Of a stretch of DNA of 29,267 nucleotides, positions 1-7,765 are shown piece by piece; positions within the stretch are counted from its first letter, which is position 1, and each line of letters begins with the position of its first letter. This DNA comes from a virus, in IMG/VR virus record IMGVR_UViG_3300042691_042285, positions 1 through 29,267 of that record; one strand, written 5' to 3'. The translations under genes and the position numbers were made by a program. The notes beneath the pieces are model-generated. The model was not told the origin of the DNA. It made no database searches and saw only the letters and a list, made by a program, of their open reading frames with translations.

Positions 1-56
1 CTGTATGTGCTATCGTCTAAGTTAAGTTTACCACCAAATGTTCTTATCTCTATCAT
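1..56 (-). CDS. Tail stabilisation-like protein, N-terminal fragment (cut by window edge)
   Basis: An ATG at 56-54 on the minus strand opens a frame that stays open to the window edge. It gives 18 complete codons, MIEIRTFGGKLNLDDSTY. A start of the form 'I-x-F-G-G-K-L-N-x-D-D' is, from memory, typical of the large tail or stabilisation proteins of Bacteroidota podovirus-like phages, where 'N-x-D-D' is followed by a conserved 'GDY' stretch. That continuation lies outside the window. The position after the ring protein and the homing endonuclease at the end of the late block fits a tail gene. Only the beginning is visible, so the function is an inference from a short motif and context. Confidence 0.5.
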   Translation of the reverse strand, partial: MIEIRTFGGKLNLDDSTY

Positions 57-66
57 TTATTACATT

Positions 67-606
67 TTAAACGTGCTGCCAAGTACTTCTATTCAAAACC
101 GCCCTAATTGTTTTGTGAGAAACATTGAATTTTTTAGCAATATCCATTTTTGTAAAAGAGCCTTGCATCTTTCTAATTTCTAAAACTTTCTCTTTTGTCA
201 AAACGCTATTCCCATGTTTTTCTCCTTTTGCAAAAACCCTTAAATTATTAATCAGCGCATGATTTAAATTTTCTTGTATCGTAAGCCATTCTAAATTTTC
301 TACTCTATTGTCATCCTTTACGCCGTTTATATGATTTATTGTTTTTTTGTTTTGTGGATTAGGTATAAACGCTTGTGCTACTAATCTATGCACTCTAAAA
401 TTTTTAGGTTCTCCATTTTTACATAACCAAACTTGCAAATATTTTTGTTTATTATGATGAAGTTTTGATATGGTTTCAGGTTTATTTTTTTTACTATTTC
501 TATCACCACAAATCCATGTTCTTGCAAAACTCTTTATTCTGCCTAAATTACTAACTTGATACAATCCTTCATAACCAACAATATCTTTCCAAATTTCTTT
601 TTGCAT
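67..606 (-). CDS. HNH homing endonuclease with NUMOD4 domain
   Basis: This 179-aa protein has the layout of a free-standing group I homing endonuclease, which cuts a specific DNA site and so spreads its own gene. Residues 4-30 match NUMOD4 (EIWKDIVGYEGLYQVSNLGR). Residues about 72-112 form an HNH_3-type nuclease core: HRLVAQAF, then 'INHINGVKDDNRVENLEW', which carries the His-Asn-His residues. The C-terminal third (GNSVLTKEKVLEIRKM, then DIAKKFNVSHKTIRAVL) looks like a helix-turn-helix DNA-binding segment. It lies 3 nt after the ring-protein gene and 10 nt before the next tail gene. No split gene is evident, so this is an intruder placed between structural genes and not an intron-encoded copy. 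Phage function probably does not depend on it. Confidence 0.9.
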   Translation of the reverse strand: MQKEIWKDIVGYEGLYQVSNLGRIKSFARTWICGDRNSKKNKPETISKLHHNKQKYLQVWLCKNGEPKNFRVHRLVAQAFIPNPQNKKTINHINGVKDDNRVENLEWLTIQENLNHALINNLRVFAKGEKHGNSVLTKEKVLEIRKMQGSFTKMDIAKKFNVSHKTIRAVLNRSTWQHV

Positions 607-609
607 ATA

Positions 610-1380
610 TTACATTTTTACTGTAAGCCTTTGCATTTCCATGCTCCATTGGTGAGCGGTGTGCAAATCTACTGGACGATAGCGAGCGTTAGCTAATCTT
701 CTTTCGTTGAAATACTGCCTTCTTCTTTGCTCTTTGTCGCCTAAACTACCCTTACGAGTATTAGGCATCATAGCTATGTCGTTGTATGCAATATACCACA
801 TTAATGCGGTCTTGAATTGAATTGGAATGTAATATTCTTCGCCTTGTTTTGGAGTGGCCACATATTCAAGCATCACGTATTCATAGCCATAGTTTTGGCT
901 CAATAACAAAACTCCATTGTGGTTATCTATCTTGAATGTTCCAATAAATGGTGAGCCACTTGGAAGTCCATATAATTGAGAAAAAACACCATTGTTCCAA
1001 TAGTTATACCAAATAGGTGTGTTGAATTGTGTGAGGTCAACTAATGTATCGTCTTGTGTAAGTTGTTCTCTGTTTGGAAGCAAGTCGGCATAAGTAGTCA
1101 AGTTGCTATTATATCCCATTGGGATGATTTCGCCTTGGCTATTTAATACTCCTACTTTAGAATAGTTGAGATAATCGTCAGGAAGATTGACTGTAAGATT
1201 GGAATTTACGGGTAGCTTTAAAGATTTTATCTGATAGAAAAAATCAAGGCCCAATTCCTCCATTCCCGAAAAAGCAAGTTGCCAACACTTGAAATATTTA
1301 TGAACGCTTTGTTCGGAGCGGTCAAGGTACAAGTTTATAACTGTATCTAAGGACGCATATTGCTGATGGGTATTGCTCAT
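610..1380 (-). CDS. Tail/ring protein, P22 gp4-like (podovirus head-tail connector)
   Basis: This 256-aa protein is probably a ring or tail-tube component below the portal. The N-terminal stretch 'YLDRSEQSVHKYFKCWQLAF' followed by GLDFFYQIKSLKLPVN and LPDDYLNYSKVGVLN resembles, from memory, structural proteins annotated as gp4-like tail accessory factors in crAss-like phages. There is no signal peptide and no membrane segment. The C-terminus (DKEQRRRQYFNERRLANARYR) is basic and helical, as is common in gp4-type proteins, which end in a long helix. It lies 12 nt after the co-chaperonin gene, in the same direction as all other late genes. Assignment to a particular ring of the connector cannot be made from sequence reading alone. 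Confidence 0.65.
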   Translation of the reverse strand: MSNTHQQYASLDTVINLYLDRSEQSVHKYFKCWQLAFSGMEELGLDFFYQIKSLKLPVNSNLTVNLPDDYLNYSKVGVLNSQGEIIPMGYNSNLTTYADLLPNREQLTQDDTLVDLTQFNTPIWYNYWNNGVFSQLYGLPSGSPFIGTFKIDNHNGVLLLSQNYGYEYVMLEYVATPKQGEEYYIPIQFKTALMWYIAYNDIAMMPNTRKGSLGDKEQRRRQYFNERRLANARYRPVDLHTAHQWSMEMQRLTVKM

Positions 1381-1392
1381 TTTGCATAGGTT

Positions 1393-1656
1393 TTAAATTA
1401 ATGCTAATATAGCACTATCTTCCATTAGATAGAAGGATTCTCCATCTTTTTCTACTAAAGTTCCCCAATCGTGAACACGATAACCTATTTGTCCCGCCTT
1501 GAGGTGCATTGGGTGTTCTTTTGTTCCGTTACCAACGGCTACTATTTCGCCTTTGTCGGATTCTCTTCTATAACTGTCTGGTACAAACAAGCCGCCTTGC
1601 GTAACTTCTTCTTGAAGAAATGGCTTGAATAAAATCTGATTTTTAATTGGTTTCAT
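1393..1656 (-). CDS. Phage-encoded GroES-type co-chaperonin
   Basis: This 87-aa protein follows the GroES pattern nearly end to end. It has the opening strand (KPIKNQILFKPF), the mobile loop that docks on GroEL (EEVTQGGLFVPDSYRRES), the 'GEIVAVGNGT' strand pair, a 'LKAGQIGYRVHDWGTLVEKD' segment in place of 'VKxGDxVLFxKYxGTEIKxDG', and the terminal ILALI, equivalent to DILAII. It would form a lid on host GroEL to help fold capsid or tail proteins, as T4 gp31 does. Its length is close to that of bacterial GroES (about 95 aa). The gene sits inside the structural cluster, one base after the preceding gene, so it is co-expressed with its probable clients. I leave the symbol empty because phage names for such proteins vary. 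Confidence 0.93.
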   Translation of the reverse strand: MKPIKNQILFKPFLQEEVTQGGLFVPDSYRRESDKGEIVAVGNGTKEHPMHLKAGQIGYRVHDWGTLVEKDGESFYLMEDSAILALI

Positions 1657-1657
1657 A

Positions 1658-2293
1658 TTATGCTGTTCTTATGGCATCTGAGCCATCGTTTGCTGCGTCT
1701 TGTATTTGTAATCTTGCTTGACTAAGTGATTTAACCACATAATCAACTATGCCCGGAATATAATCGTCCGGTACTGTCAATGTGCTTGACAAGTTTGAGC
1801 TATTACCTCCAGAAACAATTGTAACCGTTGCTGTGTATTGGTTTAACAAAAGGGTTGAATAGATATAAACAAACTCACCTTGCTGATATGCCAATATCTT
1901 GCTTACGGGCTGTTGTAGGGATTGAAAATAAGTTACTTGGTCTTGAGAAAGCCAAACTACGGGCTTTGATATTTCTCCGTTGCTTGATTTGAATTGAAGA
2001 GTAGATATGCCCTCGTTCTTACCTATCCCTATTGGCACTTGCGGAAGCGTTACTTTCCATGTAAAATTCTCATCCAATGAAACAGTCAGACCCTTAAAAG
2101 TAGAGTAAAAACTATTATTTACGTAACCAACGCCGTCAAGCTGAATAGCGTCCTTATAATTTTGCTTAACCATTAATCCAATGCCTTGGTTAATCATTTG
2201 ATTAACAAGATTTGGGGTTGCGCTTGCATCGTCAGAAGGCTGTGTGCCATAGACTTGACGAAGTATTTGCTCTATAAGGGCCTGACGTGTCAT
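1658..2293 (-). CDS. Probable head-tail connector/virion structural protein (211 aa)
   Basis: The first 55 residues are helical (MTRQALIEQILRQVYGTQPS, then LVNQMINQGIGLMVKQNY). A beta-rich middle with WKVTLPQVPIGIGKNEG and KPVVWLSQDQVTYFQSLQQP follows. The C-terminal helix is LTVPDDYIPGIVDYVVKSLS. This helix-sheet-helix plan and the gene position between capsid and ring genes suggest an adaptor or connector subunit. I recall similar proteins in Bacteroidota phages but cannot name a family. The start codon overlaps the stop of the upstream gene by one base (TAATG), which points to coupled translation. There is no membrane segment and no Cys-rich motif. Confidence 0.6.
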   Translation of the reverse strand: MTRQALIEQILRQVYGTQPSDDASATPNLVNQMINQGIGLMVKQNYKDAIQLDGVGYVNNSFYSTFKGLTVSLDENFTWKVTLPQVPIGIGKNEGISTLQFKSSNGEISKPVVWLSQDQVTYFQSLQQPVSKILAYQQGEFVYIYSTLLLNQYTATVTIVSGGNSSNLSSTLTVPDDYIPGIVDYVVKSLSQARLQIQDAANDGSDAIRTA

Positions 2294-2964
2294 TATTGTC
2301 CTTGATTTTTAATAGCCATAGAATATTGTTCCAATACATTCATCTGAAGATTTACTCCAATTATAGCCAATGCTCTAACTATTATTTCAAGCATTGCAGC
2401 ATCATCCCATACAGGTTGTTGGCTATTCACGCTATCATAAACAGGGATTCCATTAGGGTCTAATGTGTATGCCCATGTGATAGTTGGAGGATTTCTAACG
2501 TAGCTCAGTTTTGCTTGAGATATGTTTTCTGGGAAAAATCTAAACCCTGTATCTTCTAAAATATAAATTGGGTTGGTAGCTATTGGGTCTATTACTGAAT
2601 TGTAGTAAGAGTAAAGAGAATCTTGCTGTACCGACCTTATTCTTTGATAACCATAAATAGTAACCATGGCGTCCGTTTGCAAGTAATCGCCTGGGTATGC
2701 ACTAAAACCATAGGTATCAACGCTTAGCCCATACCAATAAATTATTGGCGCAAGCCTTGTCCTGATAATAGTATTTTGCCCAAACTCAACCCTTGCAATC
2801 GGGCGCCCTGGTGTATATTGTTGAAATGAACCAAGCAAATACGAGGTATAGCTTTTTTGAGCCTGATTGATTGTAACATTAAAATCATCGGGGCTTACAT
2901 AACCTTGTTGTAGGTTTTTTGCTGTGCTATAAAGTACAAGTTGGTAAACTTCGTCAACGGTCAT
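2293..2964 (-). CDS. Probable head-tail connector/virion structural protein (223 aa)
   Basis: The N-terminal helix (TVDEVYQLVLYSTAKNLQQG) is followed by a Tyr- and Pro-rich beta region that includes LAPIIYWYGLSVDTYGFSAY and 'FRFFPENISQAKLSYVRNPP'. The C-terminal segment (WDDAAMLEIIVRALAIIGVN, then LEQYSMAIKNQGQ) is a helical tail ending in '-YSMAIKNQGQ'. From memory, this pattern recurs in Bacteroidota phages next to the protein encoded at 1658-2293, with 'Y-x-R-x-P' and a terminal 'Y-x-A' helix. It is probably a connector or completion protein. It overlaps the upstream gene by four bases (ATGA) and the downstream gene by one (TAATG). No enzymatic motif is visible. Confidence 0.6.
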   Translation of the reverse strand: MTVDEVYQLVLYSTAKNLQQGYVSPDDFNVTINQAQKSYTSYLLGSFQQYTPGRPIARVEFGQNTIIRTRLAPIIYWYGLSVDTYGFSAYPGDYLQTDAMVTIYGYQRIRSVQQDSLYSYYNSVIDPIATNPIYILEDTGFRFFPENISQAKLSYVRNPPTITWAYTLDPNGIPVYDSVNSQQPVWDDAAMLEIIVRALAIIGVNLQMNVLEQYSMAIKNQGQ

Positions 2965-3863
2965 TTTATGGTTTCTTTAAGTTGCTGTTGGAATGTTCTT
3001 CCTTCTTCCGTATTTGTCAAAGCAAGCTCAGTAAGATAATCTATGGGTTGTCTGCTTGATGGAATGACACCTATCAATCCACCTCCGCCTGCCCAAAATG
3101 CTCTTCCCGGCTGACTTGCGACATCTACTTTAGCAGAAAGAATTGCTTTTTTAACAAGGTAACTGATTTCAATTTCCTTGGATTTGTTATTCACCAAATC
3201 TTGGAACTGATATGGATTCCTTTTGGCAAACAACATAAGTTCTTTTCTAAGCAAATCAGTTGTTTTGATTTCTCCAATCTCATCGTGCATAGGCATTTTC
3301 AAGAAGCTGATGTATTTTTTCAAACTGATTTCATCAAGCTCTCTTGCCACAATAGCCATGTCAATTTCAAGGCTTTCTCTTTTCAGAGCTTCTGCGGCTT
3401 GCTTTGCAGGGTCATATTCATAGAACTCAAACTTACTTCCTGATTTGCGATTTGGATTTCCGATGTTGTGTCGGCAAAGCCTTGCAAACTGCAATGCTGC
3501 TAAATCCCAATCTGGTACTCTCAAACACTTGGTTCCTCTTGGGAATGCCAAGCTTTTGGCGTTGTTTCTAACGTAATCTGGGTCAAGGTGCTTTTGGTCT
3601 TTTACCCATATTGAATCTACGCCTACCAATAGCCTTGCTCTTTCTTCTTTGCCCGTTTCGGGATTGATAATATCGTCAATATTAGGAATGTAAACACCAC
3701 CTTTCTTTTTTGTATCAACCAATTTGAAAATATGGTATTTTGTTTCCTTAGGAGCGGGCATTGTTTCAATCGTATGCCTTGTTACTTCTTCGCTGAATAT
3801 CTCCGTTGGAGATTTTTGTGTTTCTCCCGTTTGGGAAAATTGCACGTCTTTTAATTTTGCCAT
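2961..3863 (-). CDS. Uncharacterised late protein following the capsid gene (300 aa)
   Basis: I do not recognise a family. The first 40 residues are polar and likely flexible. They are followed by a short globular region (KYHIFKLVDTKKKGGVYIPN, then ERARLLVGVDSIWVKDQKHL) and a long helical stretch from about residue 150 to 240 (KQAAEALKRESLEIDMAIVA, RKELMLFAKRNPYQFQDLVN). A Gly-rich turn, FWAGGGGLIGVIP, lies near residue 260. The gene lies after the capsid-gene hairpin with no clear new promoter, so expression probably comes from read-through. Its position is where crAss-like phages keep capsid accessory or cargo proteins, which makes a virion role plausible but unproven. The start ATG at 3863 has a T/A-rich leader with no Shine-Dalgarno sequence. 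Confidence 0.55.
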   Translation of the reverse strand: MAKLKDVQFSQTGETQKSPTEIFSEEVTRHTIETMPAPKETKYHIFKLVDTKKKGGVYIPNIDDIINPETGKEERARLLVGVDSIWVKDQKHLDPDYVRNNAKSLAFPRGTKCLRVPDWDLAALQFARLCRHNIGNPNRKSGSKFEFYEYDPAKQAAEALKRESLEIDMAIVARELDEISLKKYISFLKMPMHDEIGEIKTTDLLRKELMLFAKRNPYQFQDLVNNKSKEIEISYLVKKAILSAKVDVASQPGRAFWAGGGGLIGVIPSSRQPIDYLTELALTNTEEGRTFQQQLKETIK

Positions 3864-3917
3864 TTTTTATTTTTTAATTTTAAGACCATTTAGGCCTCCC
3901 ACATACATGGGATAGTT

Positions 3918-3949
3918 TTAAAAGAGCCACGGAGTATTTCATCCGTGGC
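3918..3949 (-). terminator. Hairpin terminator behind the major capsid gene
   Basis: A perfect 8-bp stem pairs 3926-3933 (GCCACGGA) with 3942-3949 (TCCGTGGC) around an 8-nt loop. On the minus strand it begins 17 nt after the capsid stop codon and is followed by TCTTTTAAAA, a short U-tract. On the plus strand it is followed by CTTATTTTTTTT, so it could also stop antisense transcripts. The weak U-tract on the coding side suggests partial termination, which would lower expression of the connector genes relative to capsid protein. Confidence 0.75.
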
Positions 3950-3965
3950 CTTATTTTTTTTGTTC

Positions 3966-5399
3966 TTAGCTTGCTTGAACAATGATGAATTGGTTAGCAG
4001 CGCAAACACGAGTACCACGATAAGTGATAGTCTCTACGTGGTCAACCATTTGTCCACTTGTTGGATTCATGGAAGCACCACCCCATTGCCATACGCGGAT
4101 AGCATTACCAGTAGAGCCACCTTTTGGAGGTTGCTGATACATAACGGTAATGTTTTTGTAGGCTTTGGTTACGTCTTTCGCATCGCGAGTTTCACCTTGA
4201 GGGCAAATCATGCCGAAGTTGCGGAAGTAGTCATTCACAGGAGTAAGACCGGTGGTCATCTCTGTATTGAATTGCTTGTACTTCTTAACCTTGAACATAT
4301 AGCCATCAATGCGGAGGCTCTGAACACCGTAGTTTACTGCGGCATCTTCTGATTTTTCATTTGAACCCCAAACATAAGCACCAGCAGGGAACTCTTTAAA
4401 GATACCATCGCTGAAGTTTTGTCTTTGGTAAATGTCCATCAACCACATACACTCGTTAGCGCAACCATTCACGTCCATTACACGAGTAATTTCGTGAAGT
4501 TTAGCAATGTCAAGTGTACCTGGAGTGTAACCTACAGTTTCGCCATCGGCCAACACTTTTGGAATGATACCTTCTGAACCAACAGAAGATGATGTGCTCA
4601 AACCAGTGTTGTTTACGATGTTACCACGCATGAGTTTGAACTCTACGTTGTTGATGAAGCGTTGGTTGCTTTTCACAAGACCTTTGTATGTGAAATAGCT
4701 TGTTCCAGCTTGTGCTCCACCCGCCATTTCTGAACCACTAACACCGCTGTTGTAGAAAACCTCGGTCATTTCTGCCAAGTCGGTAGCAGCCCATGATTCT
4801 CTCATTTCAGTAATGTTGTTGTCATATCTTTCGTCAAGATGGATGAGCGGATTGATGCTATCTGAAGCTTCACCAGCATCCATATCACCACCCAACAAAA
4901 GCACGTCAGTAGCAAGCAAACTTGTTGAGCCTGCTGATGCAAGTGTTTGAGTAGAGATTTTTGGACGAACTGTGAAAGTGAATGCAAATGGAGTTGTGCC
5001 CGTAATTGCAAGGATTTCACCTTCTACGTTTGTTGAAGCTACACGTACAGTTTCACCCGCGCGAAGTGGAGATTCAGAGCCACCATTAAAGTGGTCGCCA
5101 GAAGCCAAAGTAACTGTGATAGTGCCACCTGGGGTAGCAGCAGACACGTTATTAGCAGCTTGAATACCAACCATCAACTTACCGCGGTTTTCAAACCAAA
5201 AGTAGTTACGGTTTTTAACTTCTTCCATTCCACCGTAAGTGGCTAACCACCAAGTGAAATCTTCGTTTCCGTATTTTTCCACGTACTGCTTGTAGTACTG
5301 TGGCGTGAGCAGTTGCAAATCGGAAATCAACTGCCTATTTGCATACTGGGATGCTATTGCACCCGGTTGCAAAATGTTTGATGTAGGAATACCTGCCAT
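3966..5399 (-). CDS. Major capsid protein
   Basis: This 477-aa protein follows a scaffold-like gene, is followed by a terminator, and has a codon choice that looks tuned for high expression. Segments such as RYDNNITEMRESWAATDLAE, GTSYFTYKGLVKSNQRFINN and DVNGCANECMWLMDIYQRQ resemble, from memory, HK97-fold capsid proteins of crAss-like and related Bacteroidota phages. Residues about 85-170 are Thr/Ser/Gly-rich (GGTITVTLASGDHFNGGSES, LRAGETVRVASTNVEGEILA), consistent with an inserted beta domain. No protease gene or cleavage site is obvious nearby. The start ATG is preceded by AT-rich sequence without a Shine-Dalgarno motif. Alternative structural roles are unlikely given size, position and neighbours. 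Confidence 0.85.
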   Translation of the reverse strand: MAGIPTSNILQPGAIASQYANRQLISDLQLLTPQYYKQYVEKYGNEDFTWWLATYGGMEEVKNRNYFWFENRGKLMVGIQAANNVSAATPGGTITVTLASGDHFNGGSESPLRAGETVRVASTNVEGEILAITGTTPFAFTFTVRPKISTQTLASAGSTSLLATDVLLLGGDMDAGEASDSINPLIHLDERYDNNITEMRESWAATDLAEMTEVFYNSGVSGSEMAGGAQAGTSYFTYKGLVKSNQRFINNVEFKLMRGNIVNNTGLSTSSSVGSEGIIPKVLADGETVGYTPGTLDIAKLHEITRVMDVNGCANECMWLMDIYQRQNFSDGIFKEFPAGAYVWGSNEKSEDAAVNYGVQSLRIDGYMFKVKKYKQFNTEMTTGLTPVNDYFRNFGMICPQGETRDAKDVTKAYKNITVMYQQPPKGGSTGNAIRVWQWGGASMNPTSGQMVDHVETITYRGTRVCAANQFIIVQAS

Positions 5400-5428
5400 T
5401 TTGTAAAAATTTGTGGGTTAAAAATAGG

Positions 5429-6592
5429 TTATTTTGCGAACATAATCGCAGCCAATTTATCCATTTCGGATTGTTTATTGTCTGGCGAAAAAGTACCGCT
5501 TGAGGTGCTCCCGCTAAAGTTGATGTTGCTATTGTTTTTTAAGTGCATAGCTAATCTTCTGTTAGCGGCTTCGTTCACATACTTTTGCGTTATCTTGCCT
5601 TCATTCTGAAGTAAAAACAAATCTTTTGTCATTTGCTTTACGTTAATAGTACCATCGTCATTCACCCATCTGTCGGCGAAAATCATGTTGGCATCTAAGT
5701 TGTTTTCGGCAAAATAATGCAATTGCTGAGCAACGGCTTGCTTTTCTTCATCGGACGGAACGTAGGCTACATTAAAATCTGCTCCTTCATCTTTTACTGC
5801 TGCCGTAAAACCATCAAATGAATTTATTGCTTCGTTTACTGAACCATAATAATAATCCATGTATTTCTTCTGCGCCTCCAATACTTCTGGAGTTGCTTCC
5901 GGTTCTTTATAGGATGGATTTATATCTGGTAATACTAAACTGCTTTTTAAATTTTCCAAATCAGGCCTTGCTAATTTGGCTTCAATAATCAATCTTTTAT
6001 CAACTTCGTTGATTTTGTTTTCCCAATCAGCAACTCTTCTTTCGTACTCGGAATCAAGTTCGTCAAATTGTTGCTCAGGCTTTGATGGCCTTGAAAACTT
6101 TTCATTAAAAAGAAAATCAATCTCTTCTTGTTCAAGAGATTTATTCTTTTGATACATACTATACTTTACTATTTCTGCCGCTGTGTTTGCGTCTTTTATG
6201 TCAGAAGTAGAAAGCTTTTCTATTTTCTTTTTTTCTTGCAAGAAGTTGATTAGCTCATCTTCTTTGTTTTCTTTAGCATACTCATAAAATTTTCTGCTAT
6301 CATCGTTTTCAAATTCAAATCCTTGCTTTTGTTTAAGCTCGTTGATTTGTTGTGCAGCCGAATCCCAGTCATCAAAGCCGAGCTTTAATTTAAGATACTC
6401 GTCTGCGTCATAAATTTCTTCTTCATCGTCTGATTGAGATGCGTGTGCGCTTGATTGTGCAAAAGATTCATTAGACGATTGCTCACCGGCGTTTACGGAT
6501 GCGTCCATCCAACTTCCCTCTGAGAAAGGATTGGCAAGGTTAATTCCTTGCTCAGTAGCCGTTTGTTGTTCGTTTGTTTGTTGTTCTGACAT
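5429..6592 (-). CDS. Probable capsid scaffolding protein
   Basis: This 387-aa acidic protein begins with about 60 low-complexity Gln/Ser/Glu residues (MSEQQTNEQQTATEQGINLA, then SDDEEEIYDADEYLKLKLGF). Long charged helices with coiled-coil character follow (QQINELKQKQGFEFENDDSR, ENKEDELINFLQEKKKIEKL, DSEYERRVADWENKINEVDK). The end (FSPDNKQSEMDKLAAIMFAK) is a short basic-amphipathic helix of the kind that contacts capsid subunits in scaffolding proteins. It lies 29 nt upstream of the capsid gene, the usual place for a scaffold. Composition and order are the evidence; no scaffold family was recognised by sequence. Confidence 0.7.
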   Translation of the reverse strand: MSEQQTNEQQTATEQGINLANPFSEGSWMDASVNAGEQSSNESFAQSSAHASQSDDEEEIYDADEYLKLKLGFDDWDSAAQQINELKQKQGFEFENDDSRKFYEYAKENKEDELINFLQEKKKIEKLSTSDIKDANTAAEIVKYSMYQKNKSLEQEEIDFLFNEKFSRPSKPEQQFDELDSEYERRVADWENKINEVDKRLIIEAKLARPDLENLKSSLVLPDINPSYKEPEATPEVLEAQKKYMDYYYGSVNEAINSFDGFTAAVKDEGADFNVAYVPSDEEKQAVAQQLHYFAENNLDANMIFADRWVNDDGTINVKQMTKDLFLLQNEGKITQKYVNEAANRRLAMHLKNNSNINFSGSTSSGTFSPDNKQSEMDKLAAIMFAK

Positions 6593-6607
6593 ATATCTAT
6601 TTGTTTT

Positions 6608-6991
6608 TTAGCTAAGCGTAAGCATATATTGAGTTCTTGCGAATATTCCGCTAAGGTCTTGTGCCTTATTAGACAAATCGCAATACTCCTTGCTTGATGC
6701 CCATTTCTCAAGCTCATAAGCAAACTGCATTCCTTCTTTTACTAAAGAAGATACTGCGTCAGCACTATAAGTTGGGAACTCATCAAGTTTTGCCTTCCCA
6801 ATTCTTTTGCCATTTTGATAGCCCATAAGGATTTCCAAGATGTCGTCTTTAATACCATCTATACCTTCATAAAGTTTTTGAAGTGCTTTATGTTCAGCGT
6901 AAGACCTTGTATCAAGGTGAAGGCTGTGCGCTGATGTTTGAAAAGAAAATAATTTACCCTTAATTACTTCGGGTGTGATTGTCATTGCCAT
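6608..6991 (-). CDS. Uncharacterised late protein (127 aa)
   Basis: I do not recognise this protein. It appears mainly alpha-helical. Examples are SAHSLHLDTRSYAEHKALQK, LYEGIDGIKDDILEILMGYQ and DAVSSLVKEGMQFAYELEKW. The 'H-x-L-H-L-x-T-x-S-Y-A-E-H-K-A-L' region near residues 20-35 resembles the helical pattern of small ferritin-like or Dps-like proteins, which carry His and Glu in such positions. The metal-site residues cannot be confirmed by eye. It lies 15 nt before the scaffold gene in the capsid assembly cluster. A virion or packaging-accessory role is possible. Confidence 0.55.
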   Translation of the reverse strand: MAMTITPEVIKGKLFSFQTSAHSLHLDTRSYAEHKALQKLYEGIDGIKDDILEILMGYQNGKRIGKAKLDEFPTYSADAVSSLVKEGMQFAYELEKWASSKEYCDLSNKAQDLSGIFARTQYMLTLS

Positions 6992-6992
6992 T

Positions 6993-7403
6993 TTATGATA
7001 TTTTAGCTAACATTACTAATAGTTTGTCTAAATAAGAATTTAATGATTGTCCAGATGAATTGGAAATAGCCAAATACTTCCCAACCACATTAAACTTTAT
7101 TGTGCCATCTCCATTTAATTCAGTTATTAAAGTATCTGTTGCCAAATCAGTTCCTGCAACTTGCGCAAAGTTGGTAAGAGATACTACATATCCATTACTT
7201 GCTGTTGCTGCGTTTCCATCGCTAACCCCCAATATTTCTCTGCTATCTAAAGACGCACTAAAAGCTATTGGAGTTACTGATGGGTTATCTATTTGAACTA
7301 AAACATAATCATAGTTGCTTATGTCAATAACAACGCAAGGATTAAGTGTGGTTTGCCCTGATTCGTTAAATTGATTTGTAAGGTCTAAATATTCTACTAA
7401 CAT
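6993..7403 (-). CDS. Beta-rich virion protein, paralogue 2 of a tandem pair
   Basis: The chosen start is the ATG at 7403, giving 136 aa (MLVEYLDLTNQFNESGQTTL...). The frame continues upstream to 7430, but that would run into the preceding gene and lose the shared N-terminus. It is clearly related to the upstream protein (7405-7755). Shared features are an ML-x-x-YL-x-L start, VVIDISNYDYVLVQ against VIIDVSNYDYCLVQ, SVSDG/GVSDG in the middle, VVGKYLAI against VVGRYIKI, and the same ending VMLAKIS. This copy is about 20 residues longer. The fold is probably beta-sandwich, rich in Ser, Thr, Asn and Gly. Position between portal and capsid genes suggests a head decoration or fibre component. One base separates it from its paralogue. 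Confidence 0.7.
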   Translation of the reverse strand: MLVEYLDLTNQFNESGQTTLNPCVVIDISNYDYVLVQIDNPSVTPIAFSASLDSREILGVSDGNAATASNGYVVSLTNFAQVAGTDLATDTLITELNGDGTIKFNVVGKYLAISNSSGQSLNSYLDKLLVMLAKIS

Positions 7404-7404
7404 T

Positions 7405-7755
7405 TTATGATATTTTAGCCAACATGACAAATAGTTTTGTAAACGCTCCGCTCACGCTTGTTATTTTTATATATCTACCTACTACACCAAGTCTAATTAT
7501 ATTTCCCGCTCCAATGCTTGTTGCAAAATCGCCCGTAAATAAACGAGTTCCGCCAACAGTATTAAAATTTATTGCAGAAGAAGCGCTACCATCACTTACG
7601 CTTGTTATTGCGCCACTATCAATTGTTGCTTGAAATTCAGCGTCAGCACCAATTGGTTGCACTAAGCAATAATCGTAATTACTAACGTCAATAATAACGC
7701 TGCCCGGATTGTTTAAATTCGCTTCTTCAGAAAGCTCTAAATATTGTGCTAACAT
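7405..7755 (-). CDS. Beta-rich virion protein, paralogue 1 of a tandem pair
   Basis: This 116-aa protein starts MLAQYLELSEEANLNNPGSV and ends FVMLAKIS. The core motif VIIDVSNYDYCLVQ is shared with the next gene, as are a mid-protein SVSDGS and a VVGRYIKITS strand near the end. The predicted structure is almost all beta, with no membrane segment or signal peptide, so surface attachment to the capsid is more likely than secretion. The gene end carries a 25-base sequence that recurs at the end of its paralogue with one mismatch (see findings). The function is inferred from position only. Confidence 0.7.
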   Translation of the reverse strand: MLAQYLELSEEANLNNPGSVIIDVSNYDYCLVQPIGADAEFQATIDSGAITSVSDGSASSAINFNTVGGTRLFTGDFATSIGAGNIIRLGVVGRYIKITSVSGAFTKLFVMLAKIS

Positions 7756-7765
7756 TTTTTATTTT

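Noticed and set aside
3897-3912. Second small hairpin TCCCA-CATACA-TGGGA after the capsid terminator
   Set aside because: Only a 5-bp stem with no T-run on the minus strand; may add to termination but cannot be supported alone.
3945-4352. 135-codon plus-strand frame antisense to the capsid gene
   Set aside because: Frames opposite a long, codon-biased gene are expected; no start context or recognisable protein.
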